Source: Lachnospiraceae bacterium (GTDB lineage Bacteria; Bacillota_A; Clostridia; Lachnospirales; Lachnospiraceae). From it: a stretch of 9,068 nt of DNA. This document shows positions 1-6,833 of this stretch, piece after piece. The notes beneath the pieces are model-generated. The model was not told the origin of the DNA. It saw nothing but the letters and a program-made list of their open reading frames with translations, and did not search any database. The stretch is from assembly GCA_017958935.1 (NCBI GenBank), contig JAGDBR010000046.1, positions 1 through 9,068 of the forward strand. The letters are read 5' to 3'. Both the position numbers and the translations under genes were made by a program. Positions within the stretch are counted from its first letter, which is position 1. Every line of letters starts with the position of its first letter.

Positions 1-507
1 CGCCTCGACCACGTGCTGAACTCCGACTTCGGCCGCGTGACCTACACCGAGGCCGTGAAGCTGCTCGAAGCGAACAACGACAAATTCGATTACAAGGTCA
101 GCTGGGGCTGCGATCTGCAGACCGAGCACGAGCGGTATCTGACCGAAGAGATCTTCAAGCGCCCGGTCTTCGTGACGGATTATCCGAAGGAGATCAAGGC
201 GTTCTACATGAAGCTGAACCCGGACGGAAAGACCGTCGCGGCGATGGACTGCCTCGTCCCGGGCATCGGCGAGATCATCGGCGGCTCGCAGCGTGAAGAG
301 GATTACGCGCTGCTGAAGGCGCGCATCGAGGAACTCGGCATGCGCGAAGAGGACTATGATTTCTACCTGGATCTGCGCCGTTTCGGCACGGTGCGCCACG
401 CGGGCTTCGGCCTCGGCTTCGAACGGTGCGTCATGTACCTGACGGGCATGGGCAACATCCGCGACGTGCTTCCGTTCCCGCGGACCGTGAACAACTGCGA
501 ACTGTGA
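1..507 (+). CDS. asnS: Asparaginyl-tRNA synthetase, C-terminal part (5' end outside window)
   Basis: This is the C-terminal 168 residues of a cytoplasmic class II aminoacyl-tRNA synthetase that charges tRNA(Asn) with asparagine using ATP. The frame is open from base 1, so the gene starts upstream of the window; the GTG at 13 is an internal valine codon. Family signs are the stretch [10 protein letters not shown] near 268-297, the class II motif 3 GFGLGFER at 403-426 (its arginine contacts ATP), and an ending in PFPRT close to the stop, as in AsnRS. AsnRS is usually about 460 residues, so roughly the last third is visible. The closely related archaeal-type AspRS is the main alternative, but the GGSQRE and PFPRT endings favour AsnRS. 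No terminator lies between its stop and the next gene, 30 bases on, so read-through is likely. Confidence 0.93.
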   Translation, partial: RLDHVLNSDFGRVTYTEAVKLLEANNDKFDYKVSWGCDLQTEHERYLTEEIFKRPVFVTDYPKEIKAFYMKLNPDGKTVAAMDCLVPGIGEIIGGSQREEDYALLKARIEELGMREEDYDFYLDLRRFGTVRHAGFGLGFERCVMYLTGMGNIRDVLPFPRTVNNCEL

Positions 508-522
508 TCCATTACGTCATTT

Positions 523-529
523 GAAGGAG
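523..529 (+). promoter_or_regulatory. Ribosome-binding site of the SbcD/YhaO-like gene
   Basis: GAAGGAG lies 8 bases before the ATG at 538. It supports that start and shows that this degenerate-looking gene still has a good translation signal. Confidence 0.7.
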
Positions 530-537
530 TTAGGACC

Positions 538-1614
538 ATGAAACTGATCCATGCGGCGAACATTTTCGCCGGCTGCGGCCCCGAAGGGACCGAAGGACGG
601 TTTTCCGAATACGGCGCGGCGCGTGAAGAAGGCCTGAAGAAGCTGGTCATGCGCTGCGAGGAAGAGCAGACGGACCTGCTGCTCGTTTCCGGCAATCTGT
701 TCGACGGCCTTCCGAGCCATGCGGACCTGGAAGCGCTCGACCGCCTGTTCGGCGGGCTGACGAAGACGCGCGTCTTCATCGTGCCGGGCATCCGGGACGG
801 CGCCCGTCAGGGCGGCACATATGCCGGCTACACCTGGGAGAGCCGCACGATGCTGTTCCCGGGCGACAGCCTGCAGCGGGTCTACGTGCCCGAGGCGAAC
901 GCCGAGATCACGTGCTGCGGCTACAATGAAAAGACCTGGGCGAAGGTCCGTCCCGAACGGATCACGCCCGGAAAGAAGGGCCGCTTCCAGATCCTGCTGC
1001 TGCCGTTTTTAGGCCGGGACGATTCGGAAGAGGCGCTCCGGGAATACCTGGAGGCGCACGGACAGGCCATCGGCTTCGATTACGCCGCGATCGGCCAGCA
1101 GCTGACGCGCTCCGGCGAGGACGGCATCCCCGTCTATTCGGTGCGCGGCCTCGTGCCGGACTCGTTCGACGAGGATCCGAAGACCGGCGTCTTCGAATGC
1201 GAATTCAATAACGACAAGCGTTCCGGGAACCGGGTCGTGGCGAAGCTTACGCCGGTCGCCGAGAGCGCCTGGACGGTGCTGCGGGTCCGGCTGGATCCGT
1301 CGCGTACGATCGACGCCGTCGAGCAGGAGATCCGCAGCGCGATCGACGCGCAGGGGAAGGACAAGGTCTACCGGCTCGTGCTGAGCGGCCGGCCGTCCGT
1401 GTCGGTCTGGTATCTGAAGGACAGCCTGAAGGAATGCGGGAACATTGCCGAGTTTTCGGATGAGACCGAGGACGTGACGGACACGGTCCTGAAGAACGAG
1501 GCGGTGCGCCGCTTCGCGGAAGAGATCGGCAGGCTTCCGGACGGCAAGGCGAAGACCGCCGCGCTGCGGTGCGGCATCCTGGCTTTGCTGAAACAGGAGG
1601 GACAGGCACAATGA
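538..1614 (+). CDS. SbcD/Mre11/YhaO-like metallophosphoesterase-fold protein, apparently catalytically inactive
   Basis: This 358-residue protein follows the order of YhaO/SbcD-type nucleases: an N-terminal calcineurin-like phosphoesterase region (about 1-210) and a C-terminal cap region (about 215-310) with the family-like run FDEDPKTGVFECEF. Active family members cut DNA with two metal ions. Here the metal-binding motifs are all altered. The usual ADLH is AANIF (Asn8, Phe10). GDLFD is GNLFD (Asn53). GNHD is GIRD (Ile85, Arg86; Asp87 remains). LLLH is LLLPF (Pro156). GHxH is GQQL (Gln187, Leu189). The scaffold around each motif is well preserved, so the alignment is fairly safe. The frame is intact, has a good ribosome-binding site, and its stop overlaps the start of the Rad50-like partner (ATGA, 1611-1614). 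I infer a folded pseudonuclease that may bind DNA or its partner. Homology is fairly sure; the role is unknown. Confidence 0.8.
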   Translation: MKLIHAANIFAGCGPEGTEGRFSEYGAAREEGLKKLVMRCEEEQTDLLLVSGNLFDGLPSHADLEALDRLFGGLTKTRVFIVPGIRDGARQGGTYAGYTWESRTMLFPGDSLQRVYVPEANAEITCCGYNEKTWAKVRPERITPGKKGRFQILLLPFLGRDDSEEALREYLEAHGQAIGFDYAAIGQQLTRSGEDGIPVYSVRGLVPDSFDEDPKTGVFECEFNNDKRSGNRVVAKLTPVAESAWTVLRVRLDPSRTIDAVEQEIRSAIDAQGKDKVYRLVLSGRPSVSVWYLKDSLKECGNIAEFSDETEDVTDTVLKNEAVRRFAEEIGRLPDGKAKTAALRCGILALLKQEGQAQ

Positions 1615-3137
1615 TCATTCGGAAATGCAGCATTGACCGCTTCGGAACGCTTTCCGGGCGGACCTATGCTTTTGAAGACGGCCTGAACGTCGTGCGCGGG
1701 CTGCCCGAAGAGGAGGCGGAGACGCTGCAGGCGTTCATCCGCGTGATGCTCTACGGGCTGAGCGAGGCGGACCGGACGGCCTATACCCCCGAAGAAGGGG
1801 AGGGCGCGTTCGGCGGGAGCCTCGAAGTGTCCTCCGGGGACACGCTGTTTTCCGTGCAGCGGAATTTCGACCGGGAAGCGGAAAGCTTCAAGGTGACGCG
1901 TCTTTCGGACGGCGCGGCGGCGGTCTATCCGGACCTGTGGGTCGCGGAAGCGCTCGGCCGGCTGCCGGAAGAGAAATTCGTGAACGGCGCCTGGATCCGC
2001 AGGGCGGATTTCGACCGGGAGCGCGGCGTGATCTTCGGGAGCCCCGAAGAGCTGAAGGCGCGTGAAAAGGAGCAGGCGATCCGCGACGAATACGCGGCGG
2101 TCAAGGCGAAAATGACCGCTGAAATGGAAGAACTGAACGGCCGGATCGACTGGGAGGCGCGGGAGGTCTACGACCGCTCCGTCACGGAGATCAAGGCGCT
2201 GAAGGAGCGCCAGCTGCAGATCCGCAAGGACTGCCCGGAGCTGGAGAAGGAAGTGGACGCGCTGAAGCGCTTCGACGACCTGAAGCCGGTCATGGAGGCA
2301 AAGGAAGCGGAAGAGCAGGCGCTGCAGGAGAACGTTGCCAGAGCGCAGACGGAAATGGACGCGTTCACGGAGAAGACGCAGCGGAAGGCGCAGACGGGCG
2401 GCAGGCTCGGGACCTTCCTGATGACGCTCGGCATGCTGCTGGGCATCGCGGTCTGGTTCTACGCGGTCTCCGTCCTGAACCAGAACGTCAGCGGCCCGCG
2501 GGCGCTCTACGTGAACATCGGCGCCGTTGCGGCGATCGCGCTGTTCGCGGGCGGCCTGATCTCGGCGATCGTCTCCGGCGTGAAGGTCAAGAAGGCCGCG
2601 CACATCGGAGAAGAGGACACGCCGTACAAACAGGCGCTGGACGAAGCGCAGGAAACGTTCGCGGCCCGGAAAGCCGAGGCGGACGCGGCGCTTGACAGCG
2701 CGAAGAACGATCCGGAACGGCTGCAGCGCATCGCGGATGACGAGGCGGCCCTGCAGGCGCTGAAGGAAGAGATCCGGGTGGGCACGGCCCGCTATTCGGA
2801 ACTCTATCAGGAGATCGACGGCCTGCGCGGCAAGATCCGCGCGCAGCTGCCGCTGGAGAACGAATACCGCGCGCTCGAGGGCGCATCCGGCGCGCTCGGC
2901 CGGCTCATTGACGAGGCGGACGAGAAGAAGCGCTCCGAGGTCACGCTCTCGCTGGACGCGCTGACGGAGGTCGCGCTGACCGCGCGGCTGTCCTATCTGT
3001 CGGACGTGGATCCGCAGAAGAAGGTCCCGGTCGTCGCGGGCAACATCCTCTCGACGATGAGTGAAAAGCGGCGTGACAGCGTGCTGCACGACGTGCTGGC
3101 CCATGAGGGCCGCCAGGTGATCCTGCTTACGGAGTGA
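1611..3137 (+). CDS. SbcC/Rad50/YhaN-like coiled-coil membrane protein with degenerate ATPase motifs
   Basis: The ATG at 1611 follows AGGAGG (1595-1600) and overlaps the previous stop, giving 508 residues. The N-terminus matches the YhaN/SbcC ATPase half-domain: DRFGTLSG, then FEDGLNVVRG, then AFIRVMLYGL at 41-50. The P-loop between them, normally GPNEAGKST, reads GLPEEEAET (30-38), so Ala36 replaces the catalytic lysine and Glu37 the Ser/Thr. Helical, charged, coiled-coil-like stretches (about 145-260 and 335-435) flank two hydrophobic helices (about 266-289 and 299-324), as in YhaN-type proteins. At the C-terminus the signature LSxGT reads LSLDA (446-450). The Walker B, usually ILDD, reads PVVAGN (473-478), so both acidic residues are gone. 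The closing RQVILLTE (501-508) is family-like. Active homologues are ATP-driven partners of the nuclease next door and are commonly much longer, so the coiled coil is short here. Probably a non-hydrolysing, membrane-anchored partner; function unknown. Confidence 0.8.
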   Translation: MIIRKCSIDRFGTLSGRTYAFEDGLNVVRGLPEEEAETLQAFIRVMLYGLSEADRTAYTPEEGEGAFGGSLEVSSGDTLFSVQRNFDREAESFKVTRLSDGAAAVYPDLWVAEALGRLPEEKFVNGAWIRRADFDRERGVIFGSPEELKAREKEQAIRDEYAAVKAKMTAEMEELNGRIDWEAREVYDRSVTEIKALKERQLQIRKDCPELEKEVDALKRFDDLKPVMEAKEAEEQALQENVARAQTEMDAFTEKTQRKAQTGGRLGTFLMTLGMLLGIAVWFYAVSVLNQNVSGPRALYVNIGAVAAIALFAGGLISAIVSGVKVKKAAHIGEEDTPYKQALDEAQETFAARKAEADAALDSAKNDPERLQRIADDEAALQALKEEIRVGTARYSELYQEIDGLRGKIRAQLPLENEYRALEGASGALGRLIDEADEKKRSEVTLSLDALTEVALTARLSYLSDVDPQKKVPVVAGNILSTMSEKRRDSVLHDVLAHEGRQVILLTE

Positions 3138-3144
3138 GCGGGCG

Positions 3145-3157
3145 GGGCCAAAGGCCC
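3145..3157 (+). other. Short inverted repeat after the YhaN-like gene
   Basis: GGGCC, AAA, GGCCC forms a 5-bp stem with a 3-base loop, 7 bases after the stop codon. No T-run follows. It could slow RNA decay or act as a weak attenuator together with the next hairpin. Chance occurrence is possible at this GC content. Confidence 0.35.
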
Positions 3158-3164
3158 GTGCTGA

Positions 3165-3180
3165 CGCGGCATGCGCCGCG
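3165..3180 (+). other. GC-rich hairpin before the ABC-F gene
   Basis: CGCGGC, ATGC, GCCGCG forms a perfect 6-bp GC-only stem with a 4-base loop, between the YhaN-like stop and the ABC-F ribosome-binding site (AGAAGGAG, 3184-3191). No T-tract follows, so it is not a standard intrinsic terminator. It may partly separate expression of the two genes. No clear -35/-10 promoter is visible in the 61-base gap. Confidence 0.45.
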
Positions 3181-3198
3181 CATAGAAGGAGTTTTATC

Positions 3199-4857
3199 AT
3201 GATCAGTGCCAATAATGTGACGCTCAGGATCGGAAAGAAGGCGTTGTTCGAGGACGTGAACATCAAGTTCACGGAGGGCAACTGCTACGGCATCATCGGC
3301 GCGAACGGCGCCGGCAAGTCCACTTTCCTGCGCATCCTTTCCGGACAGCTCGAGCCGACGAACGGCTCTGTGAGCATGACGCCCGGACAGCGTCTGTCTG
3401 TTTTGGAGCAGGATCAGAACAAATACGACAAAGAGGTCGTCATGGACGCCGTCATGCAGGGCAATGCCCGTCTTTTCGAGATCATGCGGCTGAAGGACGA
3501 GCTCTATTCGAAGGTGGATTTCACCGATGCGGACGGCGAGCGCGCGGCGGTCCTGGAGGCGGAGTTCGCCGAGATGAACGGCTGGGAAGCGGAGTCCGAC
3601 GCGGCGTCGCTTCTGAACGGCCTGGGCATCGACGAGCCGAAGCATTACGAAATCGTCGGCAACCTGAACGGTTCCGAGAAGGTGAAGGTGCTGCTTGCGC
3701 GCGCCCTGTTCGGCAATCCGGACATTCTGCTCCTGGACGAGCCGACGAACCACCTGGACCTCGCCGCGATCAGCTGGCTCGAGGAGTGGCTCATCAATTT
3801 CGAGAACACGGTCATCGTCGTGTCGCACGACCGCTACTTCCTGAACAAGGTCTGCACGGCGATCGCCGACGTCGACTACAGCAAGATCCAGCTCTATTCC
3901 GGCAACTACGATTTCTGGTACGAATCCTCGCAGCTGATGATCCGCCAGATGAAGGAAGCGAACCGCAAGAAGGAAGAGAAGATCAAGGAACTGCAGGAAT
4001 TCATTTCCCGGTTCTCGGCGAACGCCTCGAAATCGAAGCAGGCGACGTCCAGAAAACGCGCGCTGGAGAAGATCCAGCTCGACGACATCAAGCCCTCCTC
4101 GCGGAAATACCCCTATATCGATTTCCGTCCGGAGCGCGAGATCGGCAATGACGTCCTCGAGGTGAAGAACCTGTCGAAGACCGTGAACGGCGTGAAAGTC
4201 ATCGACAACATCAGCTTCACGCTGAACCGGAACGACAAGGTCGCTTTCGTCGGCGCGGACGAGCTCGCGAAGACGACGCTCTTCAGGATCCTGATGGGCG
4301 AGATGGAGCCGGACGAGGGCACCTACAAGTGGGGCATCACGACGTCCCGCGCCTACTTCCCGAAGGACAACGGCTACGAATTCGACAATGACCTGCGGAT
4401 CTACGACTGGCTGATGCAATTCTCGCCGGTCAAGGACATCACGTACGTCCGCGGCTTCCTGGGCCGCATGCTCTTCGCGGGCGAGGACGGCGAGAAATAC
4501 GTGCGCGTCCTGTCCGGCGGCGAGAAGGTACGCTGCATCCTTTCGAAAATGATGATCTCGGGGGCGAACGTCCTGATCTTCGACGAACCGACGAACCACC
4601 TGGACATGGAATCGATCACGGCCCTGAACCAGGGCATGATCAAGTTCCCGGGCGTGATCCTGTTCGCCTGCCGCGACCACCAGCTGGTCGAGACGACCGC
4701 GAACCGCATCATCGAGTTCATCAACGGCTCGATCATCGACAAGATCACGACGTACGACGAGTATCTGGCTTCCGACGAGATGGCGATGAAGCGCCAGGTC
4801 TACACGCTCTCCGAGGCGGACGAAGCCGAGAAGGCACGGGAGACGCAAGAAGAGTGA
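3199..4857 (+). CDS. ABC-F family ATPase, YkpA/YbiT-like
   Basis: This soluble protein of 552 residues has two ATP-binding cassettes and no membrane domain. It is of the ABC-F type, whose members act on ribosomes, some in rescue of stalled translation and some in antibiotic protection. NBD1 has Walker A GANGAGKST (34-42), signature LNGSE (156-160), Walker B LLLDEP (177-182) and switch His210. A charged linker (about 240-310) precedes NBD2, with Walker A GADELAKTT (352-360), signature LSGGE (438-442), Walker B LIFDEP (459-464) and, where SHD is expected, CRD with Arg492. Overall sequence resembles YkpA-type members of Bacillota; as I recall, the AKTT Walker A and a non-GG first signature are common in that subgroup, while Arg492 is less expected. 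The start has a strong ribosome-binding site at 3184-3191. The stop overlaps the TraX-like start by GTGA. No evidence makes it a resistance factor; a housekeeping translation role is more likely. Confidence 0.92.
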   Translation: MISANNVTLRIGKKALFEDVNIKFTEGNCYGIIGANGAGKSTFLRILSGQLEPTNGSVSMTPGQRLSVLEQDQNKYDKEVVMDAVMQGNARLFEIMRLKDELYSKVDFTDADGERAAVLEAEFAEMNGWEAESDAASLLNGLGIDEPKHYEIVGNLNGSEKVKVLLARALFGNPDILLLDEPTNHLDLAAISWLEEWLINFENTVIVVSHDRYFLNKVCTAIADVDYSKIQLYSGNYDFWYESSQLMIRQMKEANRKKEEKIKELQEFISRFSANASKSKQATSRKRALEKIQLDDIKPSSRKYPYIDFRPEREIGNDVLEVKNLSKTVNGVKVIDNISFTLNRNDKVAFVGADELAKTTLFRILMGEMEPDEGTYKWGITTSRAYFPKDNGYEFDNDLRIYDWLMQFSPVKDITYVRGFLGRMLFAGEDGEKYVRVLSGGEKVRCILSKMMISGANVLIFDEPTNHLDMESITALNQGMIKFPGVILFACRDHQLVETTANRIIEFINGSIIDKITTYDEYLASDEMAMKRQVYTLSEADEAEKARETQEE

Positions 4858-5651
4858 CTTCGCTGTTCCTCAAGCTGATCGCGGTCGTGACGATGGTCAT
4901 CGACCACACGGCAGCCTGCCTGAATCTGTGCGGGAGGCTTCCCTACGGCGATCTGTACCGGGCCCTGCGCGCGATCGGACGCCTCGCGTTCCCGCTCTAC
5001 GGCTTCATGATCGCGGTCGGGGCGCGCTACACGAAGAACAAGCTGAAATATGCCCTGCGGATGCTGGTCACGCTGATCCTGGCGGAGCTTCCGTTCGACA
5101 TGGCGCTGTTCGGCTCATGGGAAGCGGGCGGCTTCTTCGCGTATTTCGCGAACGGCCACCAGAACGTCTACATGACGCTGCTCTCGGGCCTGCTGACGGT
5201 CTATGTCATGCAATGGGCCTTCTCGAAGACCGGTGTGAAAAGAGCCGGCGGCATCGTACTGTGGCTTACGTCCGTCGCGCTGGCCGCCTTCCTTTGCGAG
5301 CGGGTGCTCGAGACCGACTACGGATGGGCGGGCATCTTCATGATCGCGGTCTTCGGCGTGCTGGCCCTGCCGCTGAAAGATTTCCGGCTGATGATCGCGA
5401 ACGAGCATGCCGTGAACATGCTGGTCTCGGCCGCGGCGATCTTCGTGCTCATCTTCCTGACGAACGATCTGGAATACTGGGCGCTCGTTGCCCTGCTTCC
5501 GATCGGCCTGTACAACGGGCGGAAGGGGTACTCGAACCGCGGGATCCAGTACGGCTTCTACGCGGTCTATCCGCTGCATTTGCTCGTGCTGACGCTGCTG
5601 TTCGTCCTGCCGCTGCTGAAGCTGAAAGCCGCGCTGCTTCCGCCGCTGTGA
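4854..5651 (+). CDS. TraX-family integral membrane protein (putative acyltransferase)
   Basis: This 265-residue, strongly hydrophobic protein probably has seven to nine membrane helices. TraX-family marks are LKLIAVVTMVIDH (6-18), GRLAFPLYGFM (42-52), the cytosolic-looking RYTKNKLKYALRM (58-70), AELPFD (77-82) and YGFYAVYPLHLLVL (233-246). The founding member, TraX of the F plasmid, N-acetylates pilin; most chromosomal relatives in Bacillota have no defined substrate and may be surface acyltransferases. The GTG start at 4854 is chosen because it overlaps the ABC-F stop (GTGA) and keeps the conserved first helix whole; the next ATG, at 4893, would cut into the VIDH motif. A moderate ribosome-binding site, GGGAG, lies at 4838-4842. 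No conjugation genes are nearby, so a role in pilin modification is not supported here. Confidence 0.85.
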   Translation: MTSLFLKLIAVVTMVIDHTAACLNLCGRLPYGDLYRALRAIGRLAFPLYGFMIAVGARYTKNKLKYALRMLVTLILAELPFDMALFGSWEAGGFFAYFANGHQNVYMTLLSGLLTVYVMQWAFSKTGVKRAGGIVLWLTSVALAAFLCERVLETDYGWAGIFMIAVFGVLALPLKDFRLMIANEHAVNMLVSAAAIFVLIFLTNDLEYWALVALLPIGLYNGRKGYSNRGIQYGFYAVYPLHLLVLTLLFVLPLLKLKAALLPPL

Positions 5652-5655
5652 CGCG

Positions 5656-5671
5656 GTGCCGGAAGCGGCAC
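5656..5671 (+). other. Hairpin just after the TraX-family gene
   Basis: GTGCCG, GAAG, CGGCAC forms a perfect 6-bp stem with a tetraloop, starting 5 bases after the stop at 5651. The following sequence has no T-run, so it is at most a weak or factor-dependent terminator, or an RNA-stabilising element. Confidence 0.4.
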
Positions 5672-5687
5672 ATCACTACACAACCGA

Positions 5688-5740
5688 TCCCGGCATAAGA
5701 CGCCGGAAACGACATACGATCCGGGACGCCCGGAGAAGGA
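5688..5740 (+). promoter_or_regulatory. Possible structured leader before trpS
   Basis: The last part of the 96-base gap before trpS holds overlapping inverted repeats. CCGGC (5690-5694) can pair with GCCGG (5702-5706). TCCCGG (5688-5693) can instead pair with CCGGGA (5721-5726). TCCGGG (5720-5725) can instead pair with CCCGGA (5729-5734), directly next to the ribosome-binding site AGAAGGA (5734-5740). The pairings are mutually exclusive, which would allow a switch, but stems are short. I see no T-box consensus, no Trp-rich leader peptide and no clear promoter. Confidence 0.25.
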
Positions 5741-5747
5741 AAGAACC

Positions 5748-6833
5748 ATGGGAAAGATCATTTTAACAGGCGACCGGCCGACCGGCAAACTGCACATCGG
5801 CCATTACGTCGGCTCCTTAAAGCGCCGCGTCGAGCTCCAGAACACGGGGGAATTCGACCGCATCTTCATCATGATCGCGGACGCGCAGGCCCTGACCGAC
5901 AACTTTGACGACCCGGAGAAGATCCGCAAGAGCATCCTGAACGTCGCGCTCGACTATCTTTCCATCGGGCTGGATCCGGCGAAGTCGAACATCTTCATCC
6001 AGAGCCACATCCCGGAGCTGACGGAGCTGACGTTCTATTACATGAACCTTGTCACGGTCGCGCGCCTGCAGCGCAATCCGACCGTCAAGACCGAGATCCA
6101 GATGCGCAATTTCGAGCAGTCGATCCCGGTCGGCTTCATGTGCTATCCGATCAGCCAGGCGGCCGACATCACGGCCTTCAAGGCGACGACGGTGCCGGTC
6201 GGCGAAGACCAGCTGCCGATGATCGAACAGACGCGCGAGATCGTCCGCACGTTCAACCGGATCTACGACGAAGTGCTCGTGGAGCCGGAAGCCCTGATCC
6301 CGGACAATGAGGTCTGCAAGCGCCTGCCCTGCACGGACGGCAGCGCGAAGATGAGCAAGTCGCTCGGCAACTGCATCTACCTGTCCGACGATCCGGCGAC
6401 CGTGAAGAAGAAGATCATGTCGATGTACACGGATCCGCTGCACCTGCAGGTGTCCGACCCCGGCCACCTGGAAGGCAACGCGGTCTTCACCTATCTCGAC
6501 GCGTTCTGCAATGACGCGCATTTTGAGCGGTACCTGCCGGAATACGCGAATCTGCAGGAACTGAAGGAGCATTATACGCGGGGCGGCCTGGGCGACGTGA
6601 AGGTCAAGCGCTTCCTGAACGCGATCATGGAAGAGATGCTGCAGCCGTTCCGTGAGAAGCGCGCGGAATACGAGAAGGACCTCGGCGGCGTTCTGGACAT
6701 CCTGAAGAAGGGAACGGAGATCGCGGAGGAGACTGCGGCGAAGACGCTCGATGACGTCAAGCGCGCGATGAAGATCGATTATTTCACCGACGACCGGCTG
6801 ATCGAAAGCTATCTGAAGAAGGACGAGGAATGA
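5748..6833 (+). CDS. trpS: Tryptophanyl-tRNA synthetase
   Basis: This 361-residue class I aminoacyl-tRNA synthetase charges tRNA(Trp) in the cytoplasm. The opening [20 protein letters not shown] contains the HIGH motif at 16-19. PISQAADI (134-141) belongs to the tryptophan pocket, [10 protein letters not shown] (151-160) is the usual segment for dimer and substrate contacts, and AKMSKSLG (200-207) carries the KMSKS loop. Length is slightly above the usual 330-345 residues, with a charged helical C-terminus. The ATG at 5748 sits 7 bases after AGAAGGA. The sequence is of the type found in Clostridia and streptococci. Its stop overlaps the lipoprotein start (ATGA, 6830-6833). Nothing is missing from the catalytic core, so it should be active. 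Confidence 0.96.
   Translation: MGKIILTGDRPTGKLHIGHYVGSLKRRVELQNTGEFDRIFIMIADAQALTDNFDDPEKIRKSILNVALDYLSIGLDPAKSNIFIQSHIPELTELTFYYMNLVTVARLQRNPTVKTEIQMRNFEQSIPVGFMCYPISQAADITAFKATTVPVGEDQLPMIEQTREIVRTFNRIYDEVLVEPEALIPDNEVCKRLPCTDGSAKMSKSLGNCIYLSDDPATVKKKIMSMYTDPLHLQVSDPGHLEGNAVFTYLDAFCNDAHFERYLPEYANLQELKEHYTRGGLGDVKVKRFLNAIMEEMLQPFREKRAEYEKDLGGVLDILKKGTEIAEETAAKTLDDVKRAMKIDYFTDDRLIESYLKKDEE

Noticed and set aside
1569..1610. A GTG start 14 codons upstream for the YhaN-like gene
   Set aside because: The ATG at 1611 has AGGAGG 10 bases upstream, makes an ATGA overlap, and puts MIIRKCSIDRFG at the N-terminus as in the family. The extra residues are the shadow of the preceding gene.
1368..3281. 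A 637-codon open frame on the minus strand across three genes
   Set aside because: It is the antisense shadow of the GC-rich, codon-biased plus-strand genes. Its product is dominated by Arg, Leu, Asp and Gln with no recognisable domain, it crosses gene boundaries, and the plus strand carries clear family motifs.
3127..4848. A 573-codon open frame on the minus strand opposite the ABC-F gene
   Set aside because: Its composition (Val, Leu, Arg, Asp, Gln runs) is that of an antisense shadow. The plus strand encodes an unmistakable two-cassette ATPase over the same bases.
3199..4857. Antibiotic-resistance ABC-F protein
   Set aside because: The sequence resembles the housekeeping YkpA/YbiT type and the context is conserved translation genes. 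There is no mobile element or leader attenuator typical of resistance members.
4928..5698. A 256-codon plus-strand frame overlapping the TraX-family gene
   Set aside because: It is Arg/Gly/Ala-rich with no motif, in a different frame from a gene that has membrane helices and TraX signatures. No ribosome-binding site was noted for it.
5652..5747. T-box riboswitch or trp leader peptide before trpS
   Set aside because: The gap is only 96 bases, lacks a T-box consensus and a terminator with T-run, and has no Trp-rich short frame.
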